Shown here in pieces: positions 33,912 through 42,562 of a stretch of 64,000 nucleotides of DNA. How positions within the stretch are numbered: position 1 is the stretch's first letter; every line of letters begins with the position of its first letter. The position numbers were made by a program, and so were the translations under genes. The notes below the pieces were generated by a model, which was not told the origin of the DNA, made no database searches, and saw only the letters and a list, made by a program, of their open reading frames with translations. Origin of the DNA: Deltaproteobacteria bacterium (lineage in GTDB: Bacteria > Desulfobacterota > Desulfuromonadia > Desulfuromonadales > Geopsychrobacteraceae); the NCBI GenBank assembly GCA_024279255.1, contig JAJRRT010000056.1, forward strand, positions 1-64,000, given 5' to 3'.

Positions 33912-35030
33912 ATGTTGGACATACTTCGCGAACTTATTTTTACGAGTGGTTTTGTCAGCCTGACTGGCGGCAATATCGTCATGTGGATAATCTCATTCGT
34001 TCTGCTCTATCTGGCGATAAAGAAGCAGTATGAACCGCTGTTGCTGCTGCCGATCGCTTTCGGTATTCTGGTCGTCAACCTGCCGCTGACCTTCCTCATG
34101 AATCCCGAGCACGGTCTGATCTGGTTCTTTTATCATTACGGGATTGAACTCGACATTATCCCGCCGTTGATCTTTCTCGGTCTTGGCGCGATGATCGATT
34201 TCGGTCCGCTGATTGCCAATCCGAAGATGCTGTTGCTGGGGGCGGGTGCCCAGGCCGGACTTTATGTCACCTTCTTCGCCGCTGTCCTGTTCGGTTTCGA
34301 CTTGCAGGAGGCCGGATCTATCGCCATCATTGGTGGCGCAGATGGCCCGACAACCATCTATCTGACTTCCAAACTTGCTCCTCATCTGCTCGGTGCGACC
34401 GCGGTCTCGGCCTACGCTTACATGGCCCTGGTTCCGATCATTCAGCCGCCGATTATGAAGCTGCTGACGACCAATGCCGAGCGTAAGATCGTCATGACCA
34501 AACTGCGCCCGGTCAGCAAGTTGCAAAAGATCTGTTTCCCGATCATCACCGCTATGACCATCATGCTGATCGTGCCGCCTGCGGCACCGCTGATCTCGAT
34601 GTTGATGCTTGGTAACCTCTTTAAGGAATCTGGTGTCGTCGAACGTTTGACCAATGCGGCATCCAATGAGTTGATGAACGTCGTCACTATTTTTCTCGGG
34701 CTGTCGATCGGCGCCACCATGACCGCCGCGACTTTTTTGAGTCCCAAGGTGCTGTTCATCTTCTTCCTCGGTCTGTTTGCCTTCGCGGTCAGTACCGCAG
34801 CCGGGCTGATCATGGCCAAGGCCATGAACCTGTTTCTTAAGGACAAGATCAACCCGTTGATCGGAGCGGCTGGTGTATCTGCGGTTCCTATGGCGGCCCG
34901 TTGTGTTCACAAGGTTGGATCAGAAGCTAACCGCCGCAACTATCTGCTGATGTTCGCTATGGGTCCAAATGTGGCTGGGGTTATCGGAACTGTGGTGGCG
35001 GCCGCTATCTTGCTGAAAAATCTTGGTTAA
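33912..35030 (+). CDS. gcdB: Na+-translocating decarboxylase beta subunit (GcdB)
   Basis: A 372-residue integral membrane protein that decarboxylates carboxybiotin and pumps Na+ outward. The conserved membrane motif AIIGGADGPTTIYLTSKLAP, whose Asp is needed for Na+ transport, is present around residue 145. Other hallmarks are FLGLGAMIDFGPLIANP, GNLFKESGVVERLTNAA, LGLSIGATMTAATFL and the C-terminal GVSAVPMAARCVHKVG. Length and pattern match OadB/MmdB/GcdB. The operon context with GcdA assigns it to glutaconyl-CoA. Confidence 0.92.
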   Translation: MLDILRELIFTSGFVSLTGGNIVMWIISFVLLYLAIKKQYEPLLLLPIAFGILVVNLPLTFLMNPEHGLIWFFYHYGIELDIIPPLIFLGLGAMIDFGPLIANPKMLLLGAGAQAGLYVTFFAAVLFGFDLQEAGSIAIIGGADGPTTIYLTSKLAPHLLGATAVSAYAYMALVPIIQPPIMKLLTTNAERKIVMTKLRPVSKLQKICFPIITAMTIMLIVPPAAPLISMLMLGNLFKESGVVERLTNAASNELMNVVTIFLGLSIGATMTAATFLSPKVLFIFFLGLFAFAVSTAAGLIMAKAMNLFLKDKINPLIGAAGVSAVPMAARCVHKVGSEANRRNYLLMFAMGPNVAGVIGTVVAAAILLKNLG

Positions 35031-35077
35031 AGCTCTATTGTTGAGACTCTATTCATTTTTAAAAAAGGAGAAAATCG

Positions 35078-35290
35078 ATGCCTGAATTGATTGCACCTAT
35101 CGCCGGTAATGTCTGGAAAATTCTCGTCGCCGTGGGCGATAAAGTCGAGTTGGATGATGAATTGGTTATCCTCGAAGCCCTGAAGATGGAGACTCCCATC
35201 TATTGTGATGACGCAGGCACTGTCACTGAAATCAAGGTCAAAGAAGGGGATGCTGTCAATGAAGAGGACGTTCTGATCGTGATTGGTTGA
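35078..35290 (+). CDS. gcdC: biotin carrier subunit of glutaconyl-CoA decarboxylase
   Basis: A 70-residue single biotinyl domain. The biotin-accepting Lys36 lies in LEALKMETP (a variant of the usual EAMKM, with Leu for the first Met), flanked by the two half-domains (LIAPIAGNVWKI; GTVTEIKVKEGDAVNEED). The Ala/Pro-rich linker present in longer GcdC proteins is missing, so the domain must be free or bound through the small membrane subunit. SD AAAGGAG. It is 62 bp from gcdA. Confidence 0.85.
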   Translation: MPELIAPIAGNVWKILVAVGDKVELDDELVILEALKMETPIYCDDAGTVTEIKVKEGDAVNEEDVLIVIG

Positions 35291-35352
35291 TCTTGACGTT
35301 TTTACTCGTTAAACCGTTCTTATAACTCGATGTCATCGTGAAAGGGATCGCT

Positions 35353-37110
35353 ATGTCACGCAAGCAAACACCACTTCGCCCGTACTTTGAAAAAATGGCC
35401 GAAATCGGCAAGGAACTCAGGGAAGGAGAGGTGCGTCGTTCTCAGGCCAATGTTGAACTCGTCCGGGAGCAGGAAGAGATCATCGCCAAGGAGATTCTGC
35501 GGGTGAAAAATGCAGGGATCCCGGCCGAGAAAATTCACCAGCGTGGAGGGATGACTATCCATGATCGACTCGAATATCTGGTCGACGCAGGAACATGGTC
35601 GCCTCTGCACAGCCTCTATAATCCGAACGATAATGTTGAAGGCTGTACCGGGGTTGTCAACGGTATCGGTAAGATCGAGGGGAAATGGGCGGTCATTATC
35701 GGTTTTGACAACAAGGTCATGGCCGGAGCCTGGATCGCCGGACAGGCCGAAAATATCCTGATGGTCACCGATATGGCCAAGCGTCTCAATGTGCCACTGG
35801 TCTGGCTGACCAACTGCAGCGGCGTCAAGCTGATGGAGCAGGAGACGGTCTATGCCGGGCGTCGTTCCAGTGGCGCGCCTTTTTATCGGCATGCCGACCT
35901 TAACCATCTGGGCATTCCGATTCTCAATGGCATCTACGGGACCAATCCGGCCGGTGGCGGCTATCAGGGGATCAGCCCGACCATCTTGCTGGCTCATGAC
36001 AACGCGAACATTGCAGTTGGCGGCGCTGGCATCGTTGGTGGCATGAACCCCAAGGGCTATATCGATGAAGAAGCTGCTCAGGCGCTGATCGAAGGGACCA
36101 AGAATTTCAATGGGAAGGCTCCAGGCCGGGTCGAGACCCACTTCGACCAGACCGCCTACTTCCGTGAAGCTCATGATACCGAGCAGGGTGTCCTTGACGG
36201 CATCAAGGATTACATGCGGATGATGCCGGCTTACGATCCGGTCATGTTCCGGGTCGCCGAACCCGCCGAACCGCGACTGGCAGTTGAGGATCTCAACCTG
36301 CTTCTCCCCGCCAATCAGAAGCGGCCTTACGATGCGATTCAAATCCTGTCACGCCTCACCGACAACAGTGAGTTCATGGAATATCGTCCCGAATACGGGC
36401 GTGAAGTTTTTACCGGTATCGCCAAGATTGATGGTTTCCCGGTCGCCTTTATCGGTAATCAGCAGGGGGTCTTTCCTGGCTATCCCGATTACGCCAATGG
36501 CGAATATCCCGGAGTTGGAGGTAAACACTATCGTGAGGGGTTGATCAAGCAGGGTGAGTTTGTCACACTCTGTGGTCGCGATAACCTGCCGATTGTCTGG
36601 CTGCAGGATACGACCGGCATCGATGTCGGTGACCTTGCCGAGGAAGCGGAGTTGCTCGCACTGGGCCAGTCACTGGTCTATTCCATTGAGCAGACCGAGC
36701 TGTCGATGATGTGTGTTGTCTTGCGCAAAGGGACTGCTGCGGCCCACTACATCATGTGCGGCCCTCAGGCCAATAATAACAACGCCTTTACGCTCGGGAC
36801 CCCGCTGACCGAGATCAATGTCATGCACGGCGAAACTGCGGCTGCGGCCTCCTATGCGCGGCGTCTGGTCAAGGAGTCTGAGGCAGGAAATGATCTGGCC
36901 CCGACTCTGGAGAAGATGAACCAGATGATTCAGGATTATAAAGACAAGTCGCAGCCAGCTTATTGTGCCAAGAGCGGCTTCGTCGACGAGATCGTCTCAC
37001 TGACCGATCTGCGTAAATATATTCAGGCCTTCACCGGGGCCAACTATCAGAACCCTAAATCGATCACTCCTGTGCATCAGATGCTGCTGCCGCGCATCAT
37101 CAAGGGCTAA
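35353..37110 (+). CDS. gcdA: glutaconyl-CoA decarboxylase carboxyltransferase subunit (GcdA)
   Basis: A 585-residue carboxyltransferase, close in length to Acidaminococcus GcdA. It moves the carboxyl of glutaconyl-CoA to biotin. It has two crotonase-like halves. The N-half has LYNPNDNVEGCTGVVNG, WLTNCSGVKLMEQ and NGIYGTNPAGGGYQGISP; the C-half has GNQQGVFPGYPDY, LCGRDNLPIVWLQDTTGIDVG and the C-terminal VMHGETAAAASYARRLVK. ATG 35353 follows AAGGG and is preferred over GTG 35338. The pathway step follows the dehydrogenase at 32501. Confidence 0.92.
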   Translation: MSRKQTPLRPYFEKMAEIGKELREGEVRRSQANVELVREQEEIIAKEILRVKNAGIPAEKIHQRGGMTIHDRLEYLVDAGTWSPLHSLYNPNDNVEGCTGVVNGIGKIEGKWAVIIGFDNKVMAGAWIAGQAENILMVTDMAKRLNVPLVWLTNCSGVKLMEQETVYAGRRSSGAPFYRHADLNHLGIPILNGIYGTNPAGGGYQGISPTILLAHDNANIAVGGAGIVGGMNPKGYIDEEAAQALIEGTKNFNGKAPGRVETHFDQTAYFREAHDTEQGVLDGIKDYMRMMPAYDPVMFRVAEPAEPRLAVEDLNLLLPANQKRPYDAIQILSRLTDNSEFMEYRPEYGREVFTGIAKIDGFPVAFIGNQQGVFPGYPDYANGEYPGVGGKHYREGLIKQGEFVTLCGRDNLPIVWLQDTTGIDVGDLAEEAELLALGQSLVYSIEQTELSMMCVVLRKGTAAAHYIMCGPQANNNNAFTLGTPLTEINVMHGETAAAASYARRLVKESEAGNDLAPTLEKMNQMIQDYKDKSQPAYCAKSGFVDEIVSLTDLRKYIQAFTGANYQNPKSITPVHQMLLPRIIKG

Positions 37111-37126
37111 TCGGTTCTTTTCGTTT

Positions 37127-37154
37127 CAGCCTTCTCCCATAAGGGAGAAGGCTG
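37127..37154. terminator. hairpin after gcdA (no T tract)
   Basis: CAGCCTTCTCCC and GGGAGAAGGCTG form a perfect 12-bp stem around ATAA. No T run follows, so it may stabilise the mRNA 3' end or attenuate weakly instead of stopping transcription before 37238. Confidence 0.5.
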
Positions 37155-37237
37155 TCGAAGGTCAGCTGAGGGGCCGTTGGCAAAGTTCTCGCGTTGGTTA
37201 ATCTCACAAGTAACTGCAAACAGACAGGGGTGGGCTC

Positions 37238-39286
37238 ATGAGTAAAGCAAAGAAACCGTTAAAAATCACCGAACTTGTACTGCGTGATGCGCACCAGTCA
37301 CTGTTTGCGACCCGGATGCGCCTGGACGACATGCTGCCGATTGCGGAGCAGTTAGATAAAATAGGTTACTGGTCCCTGGAAACCTGGGGTGGCGCGACCT
37401 TTGACTCCTGCATCCGGTATCTGGGCGAAGATCCCTGGGAGCGTCTCAGAGCTCTGAAAAAAGCCATGCCCAACACCCCGCAGCAGATGCTCTTTCGCGG
37501 GCAGAATATCCTCGGCTACCGCCATTATGCCGATGACGTGGTGACCAAATTTGTCGAGCGGGCGGCGGTTAACGGTATCGATGTGTTCCGGGTCTTTGAC
37601 GCCATGAACGATCCGCGTAACTTGGAGACCGCCATTAAGGCGGTCATCCAGCAGGAGAAGCACGCCCAGGGTTGTATCTCCTACACGGTCAGTCCGGTTC
37701 ATACCCTTGCCAAATGGGTTGAACTGGCCAAGACCATTGAAGATATGGGGGCTCACTCGATCTGCATCAAGGATATGGCTGGTCTGATTACTCCCGGCGC
37801 AGCCTATGAGATGGTCAAAAAGCTGAAGAAGGCGGTGGCTATCCCGATTCATATGCACTGTCATGCCACCACCGGTATGTCGACTTCCGCCTATATGAAG
37901 GCGATCGAAGCTGGAATTGATGGCGTTGATACCGCAATCTCATCGATGAGTCTGACCTACGCCCATTCTCCCACCGAGACATTGGTCGCCATGAACGAGG
38001 GGACTGAGCACGACACCGGCCTTGATCTTGCTCCGCTGCAGGAGATCGCCGCTTATTTTCGTGAAGTCCGGAAAAAATATGCCAAGTTTGAGGGTGCTCT
38101 TAAGGGGATTGATTCACGGATTATCATGGCCCAGGTTCCCGGCGGTATGCTGACCAATATGGAGAGTCAGTTGCGCGAACAGGGAGCCAGCGACAAGATC
38201 GATCAGGTGTTGGAAGAGATCCCCTTCGTGCGCGAGGATCTCGGCTTCCTCCCGCTGGTCACCCCGACCTCACAGATTGTCGGCAGTCAGGCGGTCATGA
38301 ATGTCCTTGCGGGTGAACGCTACAAGGCGGTTACCAAGGAAACCACCGCCGTCCTCAAGGGGGAATATGGTTCCACTCCGGCGCCGGTGAACAAGGAGGT
38401 TCAGGCAAAAATCCTTAAAGGGGCAACGCCGATTACCTGTCGTCCGGCCGATCTGCTTGAGTCCGAAGTGGAGAGGCTCACCACCGAACTGCTCGGCATA
38501 GCTGCCGAAAAATCTCTCACCTTGGCCGATAACCAGATCGAGGATGTTTTGACCTACGCCCTCTTTCCTCAGGTCGGGCTGAAATTTATCGAAAACCGTG
38601 ATAATCCCGCGGCTTTTGAGCCGGTTCCGACCGGTGAGGTCGAGGCTGCCACTGTTGCTGGTGGTGAAACCTACACCGTAACCGGTGGCGGCAAGAGTTT
38701 CGTCGTTCAGGTTGCTGACGCAGAGGGATCACCTGCTGTCGCTGCAGCAGCTGCGGCTGCGGTCGCAGGTGCCCCGACTGCACCTGGCGCTGCGCCGGTT
38801 ACCGCCGATACAGTTGATGCCCATCTGGCCGGAAATATCTGGAAGGTCGAAGTGGCTGCCGGAGATGAGGTTGAAGAAGGAGATCTACTCTTCATTCTTG
38901 AAGCAATGAAGATGGAACATGAAGTTATCGCCGAAAAATCAGGCGTTGTTGCGGATATCCTGGTGAAAGAAGGCGATGCCGTCGATATAGGTGCCGCCCT
39001 GTTAGCTTTTGTCGGTGAGAAGAGTAGCTCTGCACCGCCAGCCGCCGTAGCGCCTGTAGCTGCTGCCGCGGTTGCAAATGGTGTAGTTGCCCCCTTGGCG
39101 GGCAATATCTGGAAGATTGAGGTGGCAGCCGGACAGCAGGTTGAAGAGGGGGATCTGTTGTTGATTCTCGAAGCGATGAAGATGGAGAACGAAATCATTG
39201 CCGAACGCGATGGAACCGTCGGTCAACTGCTCATTCAGGAAGGCGATGCCGTCGATATTGGACAACTCTTGCTGACCTTGGATTAA
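37238..39286 (+). CDS. pyruvate carboxylase B / oxaloacetate decarboxylase alpha-like protein with two biotinyl domains
   Basis: A 682-residue protein. Residues 1-470 form the metal-dependent carboxyltransferase barrel ([51 protein letters not shown], the metal His pair). An Ala/Pro linker is followed by two biotinyl domains: Lys558 in EAMKMEHE and Lys648 in EAMKMENE, separated by another Ala/Pro-rich linker. Related proteins normally have one. The two domains are alike in DNA too (ggcgatgccgtcgata occurs in both), so the duplication looks recent. It may decarboxylate oxaloacetate, carboxylate pyruvate, or accept the carboxyl from GcdA. Confidence 0.88.
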   Translation: MSKAKKPLKITELVLRDAHQSLFATRMRLDDMLPIAEQLDKIGYWSLETWGGATFDSCIRYLGEDPWERLRALKKAMPNTPQQMLFRGQNILGYRHYADDVVTKFVERAAVNGIDVFRVFDAMNDPRNLETAIKAVIQQEKHAQGCISYTVSPVHTLAKWVELAKTIEDMGAHSICIKDMAGLITPGAAYEMVKKLKKAVAIPIHMHCHATTGMSTSAYMKAIEAGIDGVDTAISSMSLTYAHSPTETLVAMNEGTEHDTGLDLAPLQEIAAYFREVRKKYAKFEGALKGIDSRIIMAQVPGGMLTNMESQLREQGASDKIDQVLEEIPFVREDLGFLPLVTPTSQIVGSQAVMNVLAGERYKAVTKETTAVLKGEYGSTPAPVNKEVQAKILKGATPITCRPADLLESEVERLTTELLGIAAEKSLTLADNQIEDVLTYALFPQVGLKFIENRDNPAAFEPVPTGEVEAATVAGGETYTVTGGGKSFVVQVADAEGSPAVAAAAAAAVAGAPTAPGAAPVTADTVDAHLAGNIWKVEVAAGDEVEEGDLLFILEAMKMEHEVIAEKSGVVADILVKEGDAVDIGAALLAFVGEKSSSAPPAAVAPVAAAAVANGVVAPLAGNIWKIEVAAGQQVEEGDLLLILEAMKMENEIIAERDGTVGQLLIQEGDAVDIGQLLLTLD

Positions 39287-39290
39287 ACTT

Positions 39291-40133
39291 ATGCTCAGTT
39301 CCGGTTCAGAGATGAATCCCGTTGAGGATCACTATGCTCACCAGGGTTTAGAACTCACCATCCTTAACGCCTTGCAAGCTGCGGGTATAGATCTGGATCG
39401 TCTCAAAATCGAAGATCTGACCCCGATTGATGAATTTCACATCGGTGGTCGCAAGGCCACGCTTGAATTTGCGCGGCAACTTGATCTTGATGCGAGCATG
39501 CGGGTGCTGGATGTCGGCAGTGGTCTTGGTGGCCCGTCAAGATGCCTGGCAACCGAGTTCGGGTGTCAGGTCACTGGAATCGATCTTTGTGCGGAGTATT
39601 GTCGGGTCGCCAGCATGCTTGCTCAACGCCTCGGCCTTGAGTCACGCGTCTCTTATCATCACGGCAATGCCCTCGATCTGCCCTTCGAAGATGCCAGTTT
39701 TGATCTTCTCTGGACCCAACATGCGGCGATGAACATCGCCGATAAAACCAGACTCTACACTGAAATGCGGCGTGTTCTGAAGCCCGGCGGAAGACTGGCT
39801 ATCTACGATGTTCTTGCCGGAGAGGGCGGTGCTGTCCATTTCCCGGTCCCTTGGGCGCGTGATTCAGTTATTAGTCATCTGATCAGCCCACAGCAGTTGC
39901 GGGAGACACTTGTGGATCTCGATTTCAAGATTCTGAGTTGGCAGGACAGCACTGAAAAAGGGCGCACCTGGTTTCGGCGCATGGGGGCTAAAATTAAACA
40001 GCAAGGCTTGCCGCGCCTCGGAATCCATCTGTTGCTGGGGGCCGACTTTGGTCTGATGGCACAAAATCAGGTGCGTAACCTTGAAGAGGACCGCATCGCC
40101 TTGATAGAGACCATCGTTCAGCGACCATTATAA
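39291..40133 (+). CDS. SAM-dependent class I methyltransferase
   Basis: A 280-residue protein (273 if ATG 39312 is used, which fits the family alignment as well). The SAM site VLDVGSGLGGPSRCLA and acidic loop TGIDLCAEY, then LPFEDASFDLLWTQHAAMNI and RVLKPGGRLAIYDVLAG, match the UbiE/sarcosine-glycine N-methyltransferase-like group. It begins 4 bp after the biotin protein and reads on from it. The substrate is unknown; the family also methylates sarcosine to glycine betaine, which would fit the osmolyte genes elsewhere, but nothing shows this. Confidence 0.8.
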   Translation: MLSSGSEMNPVEDHYAHQGLELTILNALQAAGIDLDRLKIEDLTPIDEFHIGGRKATLEFARQLDLDASMRVLDVGSGLGGPSRCLATEFGCQVTGIDLCAEYCRVASMLAQRLGLESRVSYHHGNALDLPFEDASFDLLWTQHAAMNIADKTRLYTEMRRVLKPGGRLAIYDVLAGEGGAVHFPVPWARDSVISHLISPQQLRETLVDLDFKILSWQDSTEKGRTWFRRMGAKIKQQGLPRLGIHLLLGADFGLMAQNQVRNLEEDRIALIETIVQRPL

Positions 40134-40151
40134 TAAGAAAGGGAATTCCTT

Positions 40152-40550
40152 ATGTCTGATGATGTCAGCAAGAAGACCGCCGAAACGGCCGCTCTCTACT
40201 TCAAGGGGGTCACAGGTGAGAAACCATACGAGCTGTGGAAATCGTTTGATCGCGGTTTGGCCAAAGATCTCTCGCTGTTCATTACCGGACAGATGTACGC
40301 GCGCAATGTCATTCCGCACCCGACGCGGCAGATGGTCGCGGTCGCCTCTTTGACTGTGCTGGAGAAGAGCGAAGAACTCGAACTTCACCTGCGGGCCGCA
40401 CTTAATGTCGGTTGTAAGCCACGAGAACTTGCCGAGGTGATCTTTCAGACCGCGGTCTATGGTGGTGTGCCTGCTATGAACCAGGGACTCAAGGTGTTGC
40501 GTAAAGTTTTGGAAGGTCAGGGGCTCTGGCCGCTTCCCGATGAAGATTAA
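40152..40550 (+). CDS. carboxymuconolactone decarboxylase-like (AhpD-fold) protein
   Basis: A 132-residue all-helical protein. PTRQMVAVASLTVLEKSEELELHLRAALNVGCKPRELAEVIFQTAVYGGVPAMNQGLKVLRKVL is the CMD-family pattern (split here: conserved ELELHLRAALN, REL-E-I, YGGVPA). It lacks the CxxC of AhpD, so it should not be a peroxidase. True 4-carboxymuconolactone decarboxylases work in aerobic aromatic pathways; in an anaerobe the role is unknown, perhaps a carboxylic acid or CoA ester decarboxylase. It closes the gdh-gcd gene row. Confidence 0.75.
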   Translation: MSDDVSKKTAETAALYFKGVTGEKPYELWKSFDRGLAKDLSLFITGQMYARNVIPHPTRQMVAVASLTVLEKSEELELHLRAALNVGCKPRELAEVIFQTAVYGGVPAMNQGLKVLRKVLEGQGLWPLPDED

Positions 40551-40903
40551 ATTTTTCCATAGAAAAGGCAGGGCTTGGGGTTCACGGAGACCAAACTAAA
40601 ATTTATCCTAAAGCAATAGAACACTGTATTTTTGTGCTGTAGTTGAGGTAGAATGTTTCTTCGCTGATCGTTAGTATTCCATATTGTTTCTAACCACGCG
40701 TGTAAAATAAACACCGCTTATCAGTATTAAAGATTTGGGGATGACCAATAAAGATCCCGGATGTTTTGTTTTTTGAAAATGGTTAAATAACATTGTTTTA
40801 AAATCATGAATGGTCTTGAAAATATAAAACCCGTATGACACTCAAACAGAGGCAGGATTCAGATTCTCACCTGATGATCTGTTACGGATAAGGAGAAGGC
40901 ACA
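40551..40903. other. AT-rich promoter region of the benzoate ligase/transport unit
   Basis: A 353-bp AT-rich stretch with no gene. It includes a small palindrome CACGCGTG (about 40695) and several A/T runs that could form -10 boxes, none paired with a clear -35. GGAGAAGG is the SD of the following ligase gene. Confidence 0.4.
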
Positions 40904-42484
40904 ATGCGGAACCATACCTTTGAGGTAGATTTGTCCCGTGGGGAAAATGTCTTGAAGTTTGCCCCTGTCTTCAATGTTGCTTTCTCGTTTATAGACCGTC
41001 ATCTGTGGGACGGCCGTGCCGACAAAGTCGCAATTCGTACCAATCATGGTGTCGAAGTCACTTACGCCGAATTAGTCGAAAACGTGAATCGTTGTGGAAA
41101 TGCTCTGCTCGATATGGGGATTGGACGCGGCGAGCGAGTGATCATGATCATCAAGGATTGCGCCGAGTTTTTCTACTGTTTCTGGGGTGCGATAAAGGCA
41201 GGCCTGATCCCCGTACCGGTCAACACCCTGCTGCGTAATAAGGATTACGCTTACATTATTGCTGATTCCGGTTGTGCCGCGGTTATCTACTCCCCGGAGT
41301 TTGCTGACGAGGTGGAAATGGCTCTGGACCTGCTTGAGACTCGTCCGACCCATTGTCTGCGAGTCGAGGGGGAGGGCGGTAGCCTGCAAGCATTGATTTC
41401 AGCAGCATCTCCCGAACTTGAGCCGATACCAACCACGGCCGAAGACGACTGCTTCTGGCTCTATTCTTCAGGTTCAACCGGTAGCCCCAAAGGTGCTGTG
41501 CACCGTCATCGAGATATGGTGGTCTCCAGCCAGTTTTACGGGGTTCAGGTGCTCGGCGTTCGAGAGACTGATGTCTGTTTCTCCGCCGCTAAACTCTTTT
41601 TTGCCTACGGCCTGGGTAATGGCATGACCTTTCCATTGTGGGTCGGAGCCTGTAGCGTTCTTTATGATGGCCGTCCCACTCCCGAATCGACCTTCGAAAT
41701 TATTGAACAGTTCAAGCCGAGCCTCTACTTCGGTGTCCCGACCCTCTATGCAGCTCAGCTGAAGGCGCTCGAAAGTGAATCCCGTGATCTCTCTTCGGTC
41801 AGACTCTGTGTCTCTGCCGGAGAAGCACTGCCGTCGAATATCTTCAGTCGCTGGCGTGAGAGGACCAGTCTGGCGATTCTCGATGGGATCGGCTCGACCG
41901 AACTGCTGCATATTTTTATTTCCAATCGAGTGGATGATATCAATCCTGGTTCCAGTGGGCTGATGGTCCCCGGCTATGAGGCGAGGATAGTCAACGAGGT
42001 TGGCGAACCAGTCCCTGTTGGTGAAAGTGGCAAGCTCTGGATCAAGGGGGATTCTACCGCGCGTTGCTACTGGAACAAACCGGAGAAGACAGCAGAGACC
42101 ATGGTCGATGGTTGGCTCGATACCGGAGATACCTACCTGCAGGACAAGCAGGGTTACTATCATTATTGTGGCCGCAACGACGATATGCTGAAGGTTGGTG
42201 GTATCTGGTGCTCCCCCTTTGAGATCGAAGCCACGTTGATTAAGCACCCCAAACTTCTGGAAGTCGCTGTCGTCGGTAGAACCGATGCGGCGGAGTTGAT
42301 CAAGCCAGAGGCCCATATCGTATTGCACAATCCGCAAGATGCAGGTGATACCCTGTCTGCCGAACTTCTGGCACTCTGCAAACAGAACCTGGCACCATAC
42401 AAATATCCGCGTTGGTTCCAATTTGTCTCTGAACTTCCCAAGACGGCAACCGGCAAGATTCAGCGCTTTAAGTTACGCTCCTGA
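40904..42484 (+). CDS. bamY: benzoate-CoA ligase
   Basis: A 526-residue AMP-forming ligase that makes benzoyl-CoA, the substrate of the Bam reductase. P-loop: LYSSGSTGSPKGAVHRH. The middle part has FSAAKLFFAYGLGNGMTFP, SAGEALPSNIF and ILDGIGSTELLHIFISN, the typical block of benzoate/hydroxybenzoate-CoA ligases. The C-terminal domain has GRNDDMLKVGGIWCSPFEIE and the catalytic Lys in LPKTATGKIQRFKLR. SD GGAGAAGG. It is followed by the ABC transporter genes, so import and activation are co-expressed. Confidence 0.9.
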   Translation: MRNHTFEVDLSRGENVLKFAPVFNVAFSFIDRHLWDGRADKVAIRTNHGVEVTYAELVENVNRCGNALLDMGIGRGERVIMIIKDCAEFFYCFWGAIKAGLIPVPVNTLLRNKDYAYIIADSGCAAVIYSPEFADEVEMALDLLETRPTHCLRVEGEGGSLQALISAASPELEPIPTTAEDDCFWLYSSGSTGSPKGAVHRHRDMVVSSQFYGVQVLGVRETDVCFSAAKLFFAYGLGNGMTFPLWVGACSVLYDGRPTPESTFEIIEQFKPSLYFGVPTLYAAQLKALESESRDLSSVRLCVSAGEALPSNIFSRWRERTSLAILDGIGSTELLHIFISNRVDDINPGSSGLMVPGYEARIVNEVGEPVPVGESGKLWIKGDSTARCYWNKPEKTAETMVDGWLDTGDTYLQDKQGYYHYCGRNDDMLKVGGIWCSPFEIEATLIKHPKLLEVAVVGRTDAAELIKPEAHIVLHNPQDAGDTLSAELLALCKQNLAPYKYPRWFQFVSELPKTATGKIQRFKLRS

Positions 42485-42562
42485 CCATCACCAATGACCG
42501 GCGGAACAGTCCGGCAGTCGGCCTGTCTGTGACCCCGGTTTGATCTTTGTGGAGGAAACAAA

